From: Candidatus Saccharimonadota bacterium | Lineage (GTDB): Bacteria; Patescibacteriota; Saccharimonadia; Saccharimonadales; UBA4665 | Direction of reading: 5' to 3' | Length of the DNA: 64,000 nt | Assembly (NCBI GenBank): GCA_028286245.1 | Contig: JAQBRY010000004.1 | Location: 62,001 to 126,000 of the forward strand | Shown: positions 56,923 to 64,000 of the stretch, piece by piece | Layout: every line of letters begins with the position of its first letter | Numbering within the stretch: position 1 is the first letter of the stretch | Notes under the pieces: model-generated | The model's input: the letters and a program-made list of their open reading frames with translations, nothing else | Database searches by the model: none | Told to the model about the DNA's origin: nothing | Program-made: the position numbers and the translations under genes

Positions 56923-57429
56923 CTATTTTTTAGCGGCGGCTTTGGCTTCTGCCTTGCCGGCAGCTTTTTCGACATTGACGATAGGGCGGCCAAGAATGGC
57001 GACCTTTTCGTAGCTGCCACCGGCGGCTTCGATTGCCGAGACAGCAGTTTTGCTAGCGAGCGGCAATGAAACTTTTACGGCCTTAGTAAGGTCACCCTTA
57101 ACGAGTACCTTTACTGCAACGTACGGGTTAGAAATGAGCTTGGCTTCTGCTAAAACAGTAGCATTAACTATCTTAGCGCCGAGGGCTTCAAGCTGACCGG
57201 TCGAAACCGTCTCAGCCGGAGTGCGTAGGCTACGGAAGCCAGGCAGTTTTGGCAGTTTTTGCATAAGTGGGTTCTGGCCACCAGCGAATCCTGGCTTAGC
57301 GCTGGAACCGGTACGGGATTTTTGTCCCTTAGTGCCACGACCGGCAGTTTTACCCTGTCCGGCTGCAATACCACGTCCAAGGCGTTTAGCCTTTTTAGGT
57401 GCGGCGGTTTGTAATTCGTGATACTTCAT
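56923..57429 (-). CDS. rplO: ribosomal protein uL15
   Basis: 168 residues. Gly/Arg-rich N-terminus (KKAKRLGRGIAAGQGKTAGR) and the C-terminal core; the last 15 residues are an Ala/Lys tail. It directly follows rpsE with no rpmD (L30) gene between them. Confidence 0.96.
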   Translation of the reverse strand: MKYHELQTAAPKKAKRLGRGIAAGQGKTAGRGTKGQKSRTGSSAKPGFAGGQNPLMQKLPKLPGFRSLRTPAETVSTGQLEALGAKIVNATVLAEAKLISNPYVAVKVLVKGDLTKAVKVSLPLASKTAVSAIEAAGGSYEKVAILGRPIVNVEKAAGKAEAKAAAKK

Positions 57430-58061
57430 TACTTATCCTCACTTTTCTTTGGCTTAGCAGCCCTGGGAGCAGCAGGCTTTTCGGCGGCTGCTTTTTTAGG
57501 TGCTGGCTTTTTAGTATCACCGCTATTAGTAATCCACTGACTGGCAGGTACGAGTGCATCGAGTGCAGCCAGTGTTGCGTAGGCCGTGTTGGTCTTGTTA
57601 GTTGAACCGAGTGACTTGCTGAGGGCGTTCTGTACGCCGGCAACTTCAAGGATAGTACGAACAACACCACCGGCAATAAGTCCGGTACCGGCACTAGCTG
57701 GCTTTAGAAGGATGTGTGCGCCACTGACCTTGTACTCAATTTCGTGCGGCAGTGTTCCCTTGTAAAGAGAAACCTTTACAAAGTTTTTCTTGGCAACTTC
57801 GGTTGCTTTAGTAACGGCAGCAGTAACGTCGGCGCCCTTGGCAGAGCCAATACCAATTTGATGCTTGCGGTCGCCAACAACTACGAGGGCACGGAAACGG
57901 AAGCGACGGCCACCCTTAACAACTCGGGCTACGCGGTCAATGTGTAGTGTACGCTCGTCAAACTGCTTTTCTTCTGGCTGGATTTCCGGGCGGCGGTTAC
58001 GTCGTTCGTTACCAGGGCGTGCTGGAGCTTGTGTAGGTCCTTGTGCGGGTGCTTGTGCCAT
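57429..58061 (-). CDS. rpsE: ribosomal protein uS5 with extended ends
   Basis: 210 residues against the usual 165. The core has GGRRFRFRALVVVGDRKHQI and the later PASAGTGLIAGGVVRTILEV. Residues 1-38 are Pro/Ala/Arg-rich and the last 30 are Ala/Lys/Pro-rich. S5 helps decoding accuracy. Confidence 0.96.
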   Translation of the reverse strand: MAQAPAQGPTQAPARPGNERRNRRPEIQPEEKQFDERTLHIDRVARVVKGGRRFRFRALVVVGDRKHQIGIGSAKGADVTAAVTKATEVAKKNFVKVSLYKGTLPHEIEYKVSGAHILLKPASAGTGLIAGGVVRTILEVAGVQNALSKSLGSTNKTNTAYATLAALDALVPASQWITNSGDTKKPAPKKAAAEKPAAPRAAKPKKSEDK

Positions 58062-58063
58062 GA

Positions 58064-58417
58064 TTAGAACTCCAATCCTGCTTTACGAGCAGCGTCGGCC
58101 AAAGCGGCGACACGGCCATGATATAGTTTACCGTTTCGGTCAAACACAACAGTGGTGATTTTGATGGCCTTTGCCTTCTTGGCGATTTCTTCGCCAATGG
58201 CTACAGCCTTCTCCGTCATCGTACCGGTTGCCTTCTGGCCCACAGTAGTAGCTGATGCTAGCGTTTTGTGTGCCGTATCGTCAATCAGCTGGGCTGAAAT
58301 ATGCGTGTTACTGATAAACACCGTCAAACGAGGGCGAGCAGCTGTACCGCTGACCACCGAACGAATACGTCCTTTGCGGAGGGTACGATTTTGTATCTTC
58401 TTGAGTAATTTATTCAT
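58064..58417 (-). CDS. rplR: ribosomal protein uL18
   Basis: 117 residues. ARPRLTVFISNTHISAQLID and GRVAALADAARKAGLEF are typical; it binds 5S rRNA with L5. Confidence 0.97.
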   Translation of the reverse strand: MNKLLKKIQNRTLRKGRIRSVVSGTAARPRLTVFISNTHISAQLIDDTAHKTLASATTVGQKATGTMTEKAVAIGEEIAKKAKAIKITTVVFDRNGKLYHGRVAALADAARKAGLEF

Positions 58418-58422
58418 AATTC

Positions 58423-58962
58423 CTACTTATCCTTACCGCTCTTACCGCTCTTGCGGATAATTCGTTCACCTTCGTACTTAATACCTTTGCCCTTGTAAGG
58501 TTCAGGCTTTTTGAGGGCCCGGATCTCAGCGGCGACTTGGCCAACCTGCTGCTTACTAATGCCGGTAACGGTAATAGTGTTTTGCTCGGTAGTGGCCGTA
58601 ATGCCGGCTGGCACCTTAAAGATAACATCGTGAGAGAACCCAAGGTTCATTTTGAGGTCGGCACCTTGCAGGGCGACGCGATAACCAACACCGTTAATTT
58701 CTAACTTCTTGCTAAACCCGGTGGTGACACCAACAACCATGTTGTTAATGAGGGCACGCATCAGGCCGTGCTTGGCACGGTTTTTAGGATCGTCATTAAT
58801 ACGGGTAACAGTAACTTGTCCGTCCTGTTGGGTTACATCTACGCCAGTCATGGTGAACTGCTTAAGGGTGCCTTTGCTCCCGGAAACAGTCACTTCGTTC
58901 TGGTCTATAGTGATTGTCACACCGCTCGGGACGACGATCGGCAGTTTTCCTATACGACTCAT
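58423..58962 (-). CDS. rplF: ribosomal protein uL6
   Basis: 179 residues, two repeated beta domains. SRIGKLPIVVPSGVTITIDQ at the start and the C-terminal PEPYKGKGIKYEGERIIRKS are conserved. Confidence 0.97.
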   Translation of the reverse strand: MSRIGKLPIVVPSGVTITIDQNEVTVSGSKGTLKQFTMTGVDVTQQDGQVTVTRINDDPKNRAKHGLMRALINNMVVGVTTGFSKKLEINGVGYRVALQGADLKMNLGFSHDVIFKVPAGITATTEQNTITVTGISKQQVGQVAAEIRALKKPEPYKGKGIKYEGERIIRKSGKSGKDK

Positions 58963-58981
58963 ATATTATTCCTTAATCTTC

Positions 58982-59383
58982 CTAATAAACTTTACAAATT
59001 AATTCGCCGCCAATGTGCTGCTTCTTGGCATCGCTGCCAGTCATAAGCCCTTTGCTGGTAGAAACAATGACCAGGCCACGTCCACGCATAACGACCGGGA
59101 TACCCTGGGCATTTACGTAGTGACGGCGACCTGGCTTGCTTAAACGAACAATTTCGCTAATGCGGGCGTTACTGTCTTCTGGAAATAACTGGAGGGTCAT
59201 TTTTTTGCCAACAGTTGCATCGCTAATAGTAACGGTGTCGATGAAGTTGTTTTCTTTAAGCATGCGGGCGACGGCTTCTTTGATGCTCGAGTGCGGCAGG
59301 CTAATTTCGTTCTTACGAACGGCAATAGCATTACGGATTCGGCTCAGCATGTCGGCGATTGGATCAGTGGATGTTGTGCTCAT
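58982..59383 (-). CDS. rpsH: ribosomal protein uS8
   Basis: 133 residues. DPIADMLSRIRNAIAVRKNE and the C-terminal RGLVIVSTSKGLMTGSDAKK match S8. In many bacteria S8 represses the spc operon by binding near L5. Confidence 0.97.
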   Translation of the reverse strand: MSTTSTDPIADMLSRIRNAIAVRKNEISLPHSSIKEAVARMLKENNFIDTVTISDATVGKKMTLQLFPEDSNARISEIVRLSKPGRRHYVNAQGIPVVMRGRGLVIVSTSKGLMTGSDAKKQHIGGELICKVY

Positions 59384-59391
59384 ATATACTC

Positions 59392-59661
59392 CTACCAGCT
59401 CGCCTTAGTTACACCAGGGATTTCACCCTTGCTCGCGTGTTCGCGGAACGATAAACGGCTGAGGCCAAATTGGCGCATGTAGCCGCGTGATCGTCCGGTT
59501 TCGATACAGCGATTTGTTAAACGGGTTCGTGAACTGTTGCGTGGCAACTTGGCAAGACCCTCAAGGTCACCGAGCTCTTTAAGCTCAGCTCGCTTAGCAG
59601 CGTACTTGGCAATCATGCGCTTGCGCTTTTCATCTCGAGCTACGATTGATTTCTTAGCCAT
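59392..59661 (-). CDS. rpsN: ribosomal protein uS14, long zinc-free form
   Basis: 89 residues. It is the C- form: no CxxC motif ([20 protein letters not shown] has a single Cys). Short 61-residue C+ forms are common in other bacteria. Confidence 0.96.
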   Translation of the reverse strand: MAKKSIVARDEKRKRMIAKYAAKRAELKELGDLEGLAKLPRNSSRTRLTNRCIETGRSRGYMRQFGLSRLSFREHASKGEIPGVTKASW

Positions 59662-60278
59662 TACTTGTTCTCCTTCTCGAATGGCATACCAAACTTCTCT
59701 AGGAGAAGGCGGGAATGCGCTTTATCTTGGCACTTAATTACGAATACTGCCTGTAGCCCGTGAACGGTGGTGGTTTCCTCAAAGGTTAGCTCAGGAAAGA
59801 CTGACTGATCAATCATACCGAGGCTAAAATTACCTTGGGCGTCAAATGCTTTAGCGCTAACGCCATGGAAGTCACGGAGGCGAGGTAATACGATGGTAAT
59901 GATGCGGTCGAGGAACTCGTACATCTTTTCGCCGCGAAGCGTTACCTTGAGGCCAATTTTGTTGCCTTCACGCAGCTTAAAGCCGGCAATAGAGTTCTTG
60001 GCAGTAGTCTGGATAGGCTCCTGGCCAGTAATCTTGCGCAGGGTATTGGTGGCGACTTCCATCATCTTTTTGTCGGTCAAGGCTTTGCCGAGGCCAACGT
60101 TTACGACAATTTTTTCTAGGCGAGGTACCTGGTGAGCGTTGGTAAGACCAATCTCTTCCATGAGCTGCTTAGCATACTCGTCGTTGTAGGCTACACGGAG
60201 ACGAGCGCCGGTGCCTGCAGTGGTAGCTTTAGCTTTTGGTGCTGCTTTAGGGGCAGTCTTCTTGGTTGCAGTTGCCAT
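59661..60278 (-). CDS. rplE: ribosomal protein uL5 with N-terminal extension
   Basis: 205 residues. Residues 1-26 are an Ala/Lys/Thr-rich extension; the core ([40 protein letters not shown]) is standard. It carries 5S rRNA and contacts the P-site tRNA. Confidence 0.97.
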   Translation of the reverse strand: MATATKKTAPKAAPKAKATTAGTGARLRVAYNDEYAKQLMEEIGLTNAHQVPRLEKIVVNVGLGKALTDKKMMEVATNTLRKITGQEPIQTTAKNSIAGFKLREGNKIGLKVTLRGEKMYEFLDRIITIVLPRLRDFHGVSAKAFDAQGNFSLGMIDQSVFPELTFEETTTVHGLQAVFVIKCQDKAHSRLLLEKFGMPFEKENK

Positions 60279-60625
60279 TACTTGATCTCCTTTCCGGTAG
60301 ACTTAAAGACGCGCTTCTTGGTGCCGTCTTCGGCAACCTGGAAGCCGATACGGCTAGCTTTTTTAGTAGTTGGTTCAACGATAGCGACCTTGCTTACCCA
60401 GATTGGCTTGGTGAGCTCAAGGATAGCGCCTTGGGGGTGCGTCTGGTTTGGCTTAACGTGCTTTTTAACGACGTTAATACCTTCGACGGTGACTTTGTTA
60501 AGCAGTGGGTGCACGGCAGTAATTTTGGCAGTTTTGCCCTTGTACTTACCAGCCAACACAATAACGGTGTCACCTTTTTTAAGACGAATCTTAAACGGTT
60601 TTGCGATCACGTGTTTGGTGCTCAT
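60278..60625 (-). CDS. rplX: ribosomal protein uL24
   Basis: 115 residues. KOW motif KKGDTVIVLAGKYKGKTAKI, then GINVVKKHVKPNQTHPQGAI. It starts 50S assembly. Overlaps rplE and rplN by 1 nt. Confidence 0.97.
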   Translation of the reverse strand: MSTKHVIAKPFKIRLKKGDTVIVLAGKYKGKTAKITAVHPLLNKVTVEGINVVKKHVKPNQTHPQGAILELTKPIWVSKVAIVEPTTKKASRIGFQVAEDGTKKRVFKSTGKEIK

Positions 60626-60993
60626 TATAAGACCTCCGGTGCGAGTGAAATAATCTTTGTGTAGCCCTGGTCGCGAAGTTCGCGGGGAACTGGTCCAAAG
60701 ATACGAGTTGCGCGGGGCAACTTGTCTTCACCAACGATTACGGCTGCGTTGTCGTCAAAACAAATGGTTGATCCGTCTTTGCGACGAATTTGATCCTTAG
60801 TACGAACAATAACTGCCCGTACAACTGATTTCTTTTTGACAGCGCCGCCGGGGTTAGCTTCTTTAACGGTAGCAACAATCACGTCGCCAACGCGGGCGTA
60901 GCGGCGGCGAGTACCACCGAGTACCCGAATACACAGAATTTCTTTGGCGCCGCTGTTATCACAGACGCCTAGACGGGTTTCTTGCTGAATCAT
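60625..60993 (-). CDS. rplN: ribosomal protein uL14
   Basis: 122 residues, canonical. [20 protein letters not shown] and [20 protein letters not shown]. Confidence 0.98.
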   Translation of the reverse strand: MIQQETRLGVCDNSGAKEILCIRVLGGTRRRYARVGDVIVATVKEANPGGAVKKKSVVRAVIVRTKDQIRRKDGSTICFDDNAAVIVGEDKLPRATRIFGPVPRELRDQGYTKIISLAPEVL

Positions 60994-61322
60994 TACTTTT
61001 CCTCGCTTTCGGCGGGCTTGTCGGCTTTAACCTTGGCTTCTTTAGCAGTTGCCTTAGTGAGGGCGAGCGAATCTTCGCGCAAAGCTGGCTTTTCAATAAT
61101 GCGGCTCAAGACGTGGTGCTTACGGGCACTGAGCGGACGAGTCTCAACAATAGCGACTTTGTCGCCAGTTTGAGCTTCGTTCTTTTCGTCGTGGGCCATA
61201 AATTTAGTGCTCACGGTGTACTGCTTGCGGTACAACGGGTGGGTCTTTCGGGTCTGAACAGTTACGACAATCGTCTTATCGCCCTTGCTCGATGACACTG
61301 TACCAATAATAGTTCGTGCCAT
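60993..61322 (-). CDS. rpsQ: ribosomal protein uS17 with C-terminal tail
   Basis: 109 residues; the OB core ([39 protein letters not shown]) is followed by a Lys/Ala/Glu tail of about 25 residues. Confidence 0.96.
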   Translation of the reverse strand: MARTIIGTVSSSKGDKTIVVTVQTRKTHPLYRKQYTVSTKFMAHDEKNEAQTGDKVAIVETRPLSARKHHVLSRIIEKPALREDSLALTKATAKEAKVKADKPAESEEK

Positions 61323-61522
61323 TAGATGTTCTCCTTAATCAGTTGCTCGCTGAGCACTGTTAACACGCGTGCCAGGTCTTTGCGCTTAGTGCGAATGATC
61401 CGGACGTTCTGGACTTCGCCCATGTGCAGGCGTCGCTTCAGCTCGGTGATTTCTTCGCGTATTTTAGTGCTCTCAGTCGTGAGATCGGCTGTAGATAACT
61501 TACGGATTTCAACAATTTTCAT
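61322..61522 (-). CDS. rpmC: ribosomal protein uL29
   Basis: 66 residues, two-helix protein: IRKLSTADLTTESTKIREEI and RIIRTKRKDLARVLTVLSEQ. It lies at the exit tunnel. Confidence 0.96.
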   Translation of the reverse strand: MKIVEIRKLSTADLTTESTKIREEITELKRRLHMGEVQNVRIIRTKRKDLARVLTVLSEQLIKENI

Positions 61523-61523
61523 C

Positions 61524-61937
61524 TTATGCCTCCTCTCGGACTAAGAACTTAGTCTTAACGGGTAATTTATGTGCTGCCAGGCGCATGGCCTCGCGAGCGA
61601 TTTCTTCGGAAACGCCCTGCATTTCAAACAAGACGGTACCAGGACGAACCTTGGCAACAAAGAATTCTGGACTTCCTTTACCGGAACCCATCTTTACGTC
61701 CTGTGGCTTACGGGTCACTGGCGTGTGTGGGAAGATACGGATCCAGATCTTACCGCCACGCTTGATGTGGCGTGTCATTGCCTGACGAGATGCTTCGATC
61801 TGTCTGGAGGTGATACGTTCGTGGCCCTGGGCCTGAAGGGCGTAGTCACCAAAGGCGATGGTGTGGCCGCTGGTAGCGACGCCGCGGATCTTGCCCTTGC
61901 GGACACGGCGGAATTTCGTGCGTTTTGGCATTAACAT
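61524..61937 (-). CDS. rplP: ribosomal protein uL16
   Basis: 137 residues. [20 protein letters not shown] and [29 protein letters not shown] lies 9 nt before the ATG at 61937; an ATG two codons later is possible. Confidence 0.97.
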   Translation of the reverse strand: MLMPKRTKFRRVRKGKIRGVATSGHTIAFGDYALQAQGHERITSRQIEASRQAMTRHIKRGGKIWIRIFPHTPVTRKPQDVKMGSGKGSPEFFVAKVRPGTVLFEMQGVSEEIAREAMRLAAHKLPVKTKFLVREEA

Positions 61938-61938
61938 G

Positions 61939-62568
61939 TTAGGCTACCTCACCTTTATATATCCACACTTTGATACCGATAACACCGGCTGGAGTCTGGG
62001 CAGTAACGCCGGCATAGTCGATGTTGGCACGGATGGTGTGCAGTGGTACTGAACCTTGGACTTCTTTTTCGGTTCGACTCATTTCAGCACCGTTCAAACG
62101 GCCGGCTACTTGGATACGGATACCGAGAGCACCGGCACGCATGGTAGCTGCAGACGAAGACTTGATAGCACGGCGGAAGCTCATGCGGCGCTCGAGCTGG
62201 TGAGCAATGTTTTCGCCAACGAGCTTAGCATAGAGTTCAGGCTTTTTAACTTCTTCGATGTTGACACGAGTAGGTGTGCCATAAATTTTTTCGATAGCAG
62301 TCTTAAGTTCAGTTGCACCGGAACCACCACGGCCGATAACCACACCGGCTTTAGCCGTAGCAATGGTTACTGTAACGAGGTTAGGCGTGCGGGCAATATC
62401 AACCTTATTAATGGCAGCACGGCTACCAAGCTTAGTCTTGATGAGGCGGCGAACAGCCAAGTCATCTTTGAGGTAGGCAGCGTAGTCACGCTTATCAACA
62501 AACCATTTGCTGCGCCAGTCCTTGTTGACCTGAAGACGCATGCTAATTGGATTTACTTTTTGACCCAT
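61939..62568 (-). CDS. rpsC: ribosomal protein uS3
   Basis: 209 residues, slightly short. N-terminal [22 protein letters not shown] domain with [20 protein letters not shown], and the C-terminal domain ending [10 protein letters not shown]. Confidence 0.97.
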   Translation of the reverse strand: MGQKVNPISMRLQVNKDWRSKWFVDKRDYAAYLKDDLAVRRLIKTKLGSRAAINKVDIARTPNLVTVTIATAKAGVVIGRGGSGATELKTAIEKIYGTPTRVNIEEVKKPELYAKLVGENIAHQLERRMSFRRAIKSSSAATMRAGALGIRIQVAGRLNGAEMSRTEKEVQGSVPLHTIRANIDYAGVTAQTPAGVIGIKVWIYKGEVA

Positions 62569-62948
62569 TACTTTGTCTCCTTCTTATTGGCCGTTGCAGG
62601 CTTTTTAATTTCACGGAGCTCGCCATCAACGGTGACGAAGATGTGGCTGGTGCGGCGCATAAATGGAAGGGCACGGCCGTGAGCTGCAGGACGGTAACGC
62701 TTGAGGCGCGGGCCATGTGTAACGCTGATTTCAGTAATTTGGAGGGTTCCAGGCTTGTAGCCGTGGTTATGGTCGGCGTTGGCTTTGGCGCTAGCAATAA
62801 CTTTGCTAACAGCTGAGGCGCTGCGACGTGGCGTGTGTTCCAGGATAGTAAGGGCGTCTTCGACACTTCGGCCACGAACAAGCGCAGCAACAACTGCTAC
62901 CTTACGTGGGCTCATGCGGACACCTTTTGCGATTGCTTTAACTGGCAT
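62568..62948 (-). CDS. rplV: ribosomal protein uL22
   Basis: 126 residues. AKGVRMSPRKVAVVAALVRG and GPRLKRYRPAAHGRALPFMR (tunnel loop). Confidence 0.97.
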   Translation of the reverse strand: MPVKAIAKGVRMSPRKVAVVAALVRGRSVEDALTILEHTPRRSASAVSKVIASAKANADHNHGYKPGTLQITEISVTHGPRLKRYRPAAHGRALPFMRRTSHIFVTVDGELREIKKPATANKKETK

Positions 62949-62953
62949 AATTC

Positions 62954-63226
62954 TTACTTCCCTTTCGCTAACTTACCGCCATGTGAACGGAACTTACGAG
63001 TTGGCGAAAATTCACCAAGCTTGTGTCCGACCATGTTTTCGGTAACAAATACTGGCACGTGAACCTTGCCGTTGTGAACGGCAATTGTCTTACCGACAAA
63101 TTCAGGTGCAATCGTGCTGGCACGAGCCCAAGTTTTAATAATGGTACGATCATCACTCCCAAGGGCGTTAACCTTCTTGGAAAGCTTGAAATCTATAAAT
63201 GGTCCTTTTTTTAGTGAACGACTCAT
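62954..63226 (-). CDS. rpsS: ribosomal protein uS19
   Basis: 90 residues. [20 protein letters not shown] and [20 protein letters not shown]. Confidence 0.98.
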   Translation of the reverse strand: MSRSLKKGPFIDFKLSKKVNALGSDDRTIIKTWARASTIAPEFVGKTIAVHNGKVHVPVFVTENMVGHKLGEFSPTRKFRSHGGKLAKGK

Positions 63227-63229
63227 ACG

Positions 63230-64000
63230 TTATTTCCTCTTGGCCGAGTGACGGCTTCTTACGATCATATTATTAGTGTCCTTGCGCTTACGGGTCTTAA
63301 AGCCAAGAGTTTTCTGACCCCAAGGCGTTTTAGGCGCTGAACCGTGGTTCTTACCACCACCGATACCGTGACGACCACCATCACCACCACCATGCGGGTG
63401 ATCAGCAGCGTTCATAACAACACCACGAACGCCAGGGCGCTTACCGAGGTGACGGTTACGACCGGCTTTACCGATTTTGATGTTCTGGTGCTGCTCGTTG
63501 CCAAGCACGCCGATGCTGGCAGTACAGTTTTCGTTGATCAAACGGACTTCGCCGCTTGGCAAACGAACCTGGGCGTAGCCGTTTTCGCGGCCCATCAGCT
63601 GAGCACTGTTACCGGCGGAGCGGACCATCTGGGCGCCCTTGCCTTCTTTGATTTCGATAGCGTGAATAGTACTACCGACGGGAATATTCTTAATAGGAAG
63701 GCGGTTGCCATTTTCGATAGGGGCTTCTGCGCCGCTCTCTACAACTTGACCAACGGTCATGCCCTTGGCGGCCAGAATGTAATGGTAAACACCATTGGCT
63801 TCTTTAACACGAGCGATACGGGTACTACGATTTGGATCGTATTCGATGTGCTCAACAGTTACCTGCGTGCCGGCTGCAAGGTTGAAGTTAACAATACGGT
63901 AAAACTTCTTAGCACCACCGCCCTTGTGGCGGGTAGTGATTCGGCCCTGGTTGTTGCGGCCATTGCCACGACGCTGTGGTACCAGCAGTGAACGAAGCGG
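63230..64000 (-). CDS. rplB: ribosomal protein uL2, partial (N-terminus beyond the window)
   Basis: 257 codons are visible including the stop; the frame is open through the right edge, where it reads PLRSLLVPQRRGNGRNNQGR. The C-terminal peptidyl-transferase-centre region has GVVMNAADHPHGGGDGGRHG with the conserved His. An internal ATG at 63760 is not the real start. Confidence 0.98.
   Translation of the reverse strand, partial: PLRSLLVPQRRGNGRNNQGRITTRHKGGGAKKFYRIVNFNLAAGTQVTVEHIEYDPNRSTRIARVKEANGVYHYILAAKGMTVGQVVESGAEAPIENGNRLPIKNIPVGSTIHAIEIKEGKGAQMVRSAGNSAQLMGRENGYAQVRLPSGEVRLINENCTASIGVLGNEQHQNIKIGKAGRNRHLGKRPGVRGVVMNAADHPHGGGDGGRHGIGGGKNHGSAPKTPWGQKTLGFKTRKRKDTNNMIVRSRHSAKRK

Noticed and set aside
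50928-63226. Long open frames antisense to ribosomal protein genes
   Set aside because: They follow from the codon use of the real genes, lack ribosome sites and resemble no protein; the sense frames are unambiguous.
1-64000. Possible recoding of UGA, as in some Patescibacteria (Gracilibacteria, Absconditabacteria)
   Set aside because: TGA ends infA and the GH15 gene at the expected length, and the only tRNA-Trp has a CCA anticodon.
1-64000. CRISPR arrays, insertion sequences, prophage or plasmid origins
   Set aside because: No direct-repeat arrays, transposases, integrases or att-like repeats were seen.

Overview
The window looks like a chromosomal segment of a Candidatus Saccharibacteria (TM7) or closely related Patescibacteria genome. 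Several things point there. The spc region runs from rpsE directly to rplO with no rpmD (L30), a loss known for the Candidate Phyla Radiation. secY is followed by infA with no adk or map between them. Genes are densely packed, and many predicted proteins have no recognisable family. TGA is a normal stop codon (infA and the GH15 gene end in TGA) and the single tRNA-Trp has a CCA anticodon, so this is not a UGA-recoding lineage.

Layout. 1-7,000: DNA maintenance genes on the minus strand (DHH phosphoesterase fragment, recR, ybaB, a membrane glycosyltransferase, dnaB, dnaX) and two small proteins. 7,000-10,800: a ParB-like protein, a FliA-like sigma factor, a 48-residue membrane peptide and a pair of unknown genes. 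10,950-12,190: rplJ-rplL with a structured leader. 12,163-14,350: unknown genes, two of them preceded by a promoter, a short leaderless ORF and an intrinsic terminator. 14,350-18,320: deoxynucleotide genes (P-loop kinase, dcd, and a thymidylate kinase fused to two ThyX-like domains). 18,400-21,540: secE-nusG-(unknown)-rplK-rplA. 21,700-27,740: GT2 glycosyltransferase, orphan histidine kinase, metallopeptidase and P-loop kinase. 27,862: tRNA-Trp. 28,016-30,529: a sigma-70 factor fused to a GXGXG beta-helix of the glutamate-synthase type. 32,700-37,150: a two-gene operon for a large cell-wall hydrolase (lytic transglycosylase plus VanY-type carboxypeptidase). 37,190-41,650: glucan operon (GT4, GH57, GH15). 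41,760-46,320: small genes, an ArsR-like regulator and three tRNAs. 46,380-50,850: TPR protein, delta-prime, RluA-like, trpS and an unknown gene. 50,900-64,000: rpsI-rplM-rplQ-rpoA-rpsD-rpsK-rpsM-rpmJ, infA, secY, then rplO back to a partial rplB, all minus strand.

Three themes cross the window. First, about twenty genes have a -10 box (often with a -35 box 16-18 bp upstream) ending 6-9 nt before the start codon, which predicts leaderless mRNAs; ribosomal operons use leaders and Shine-Dalgarno sites. Second, zinc-binding cysteine modules are missing from RecR, DnaX, delta-prime, S4, S14, L33 and L36. Third, three loci place a short leaderless ORF and an intrinsic terminator between promoter and main gene, which suggests attenuation by leaderless leader peptides.

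The most novel single objects are the sigma-GXGXG fusion at 28,016-30,529, the Tmk-ThyX-ThyX fusion at 14,354-16,720, the leaderless-ORF/terminator units, and a structured RNA candidate between infA and rpmJ. All calls come from reading the sequence; no database search was run.
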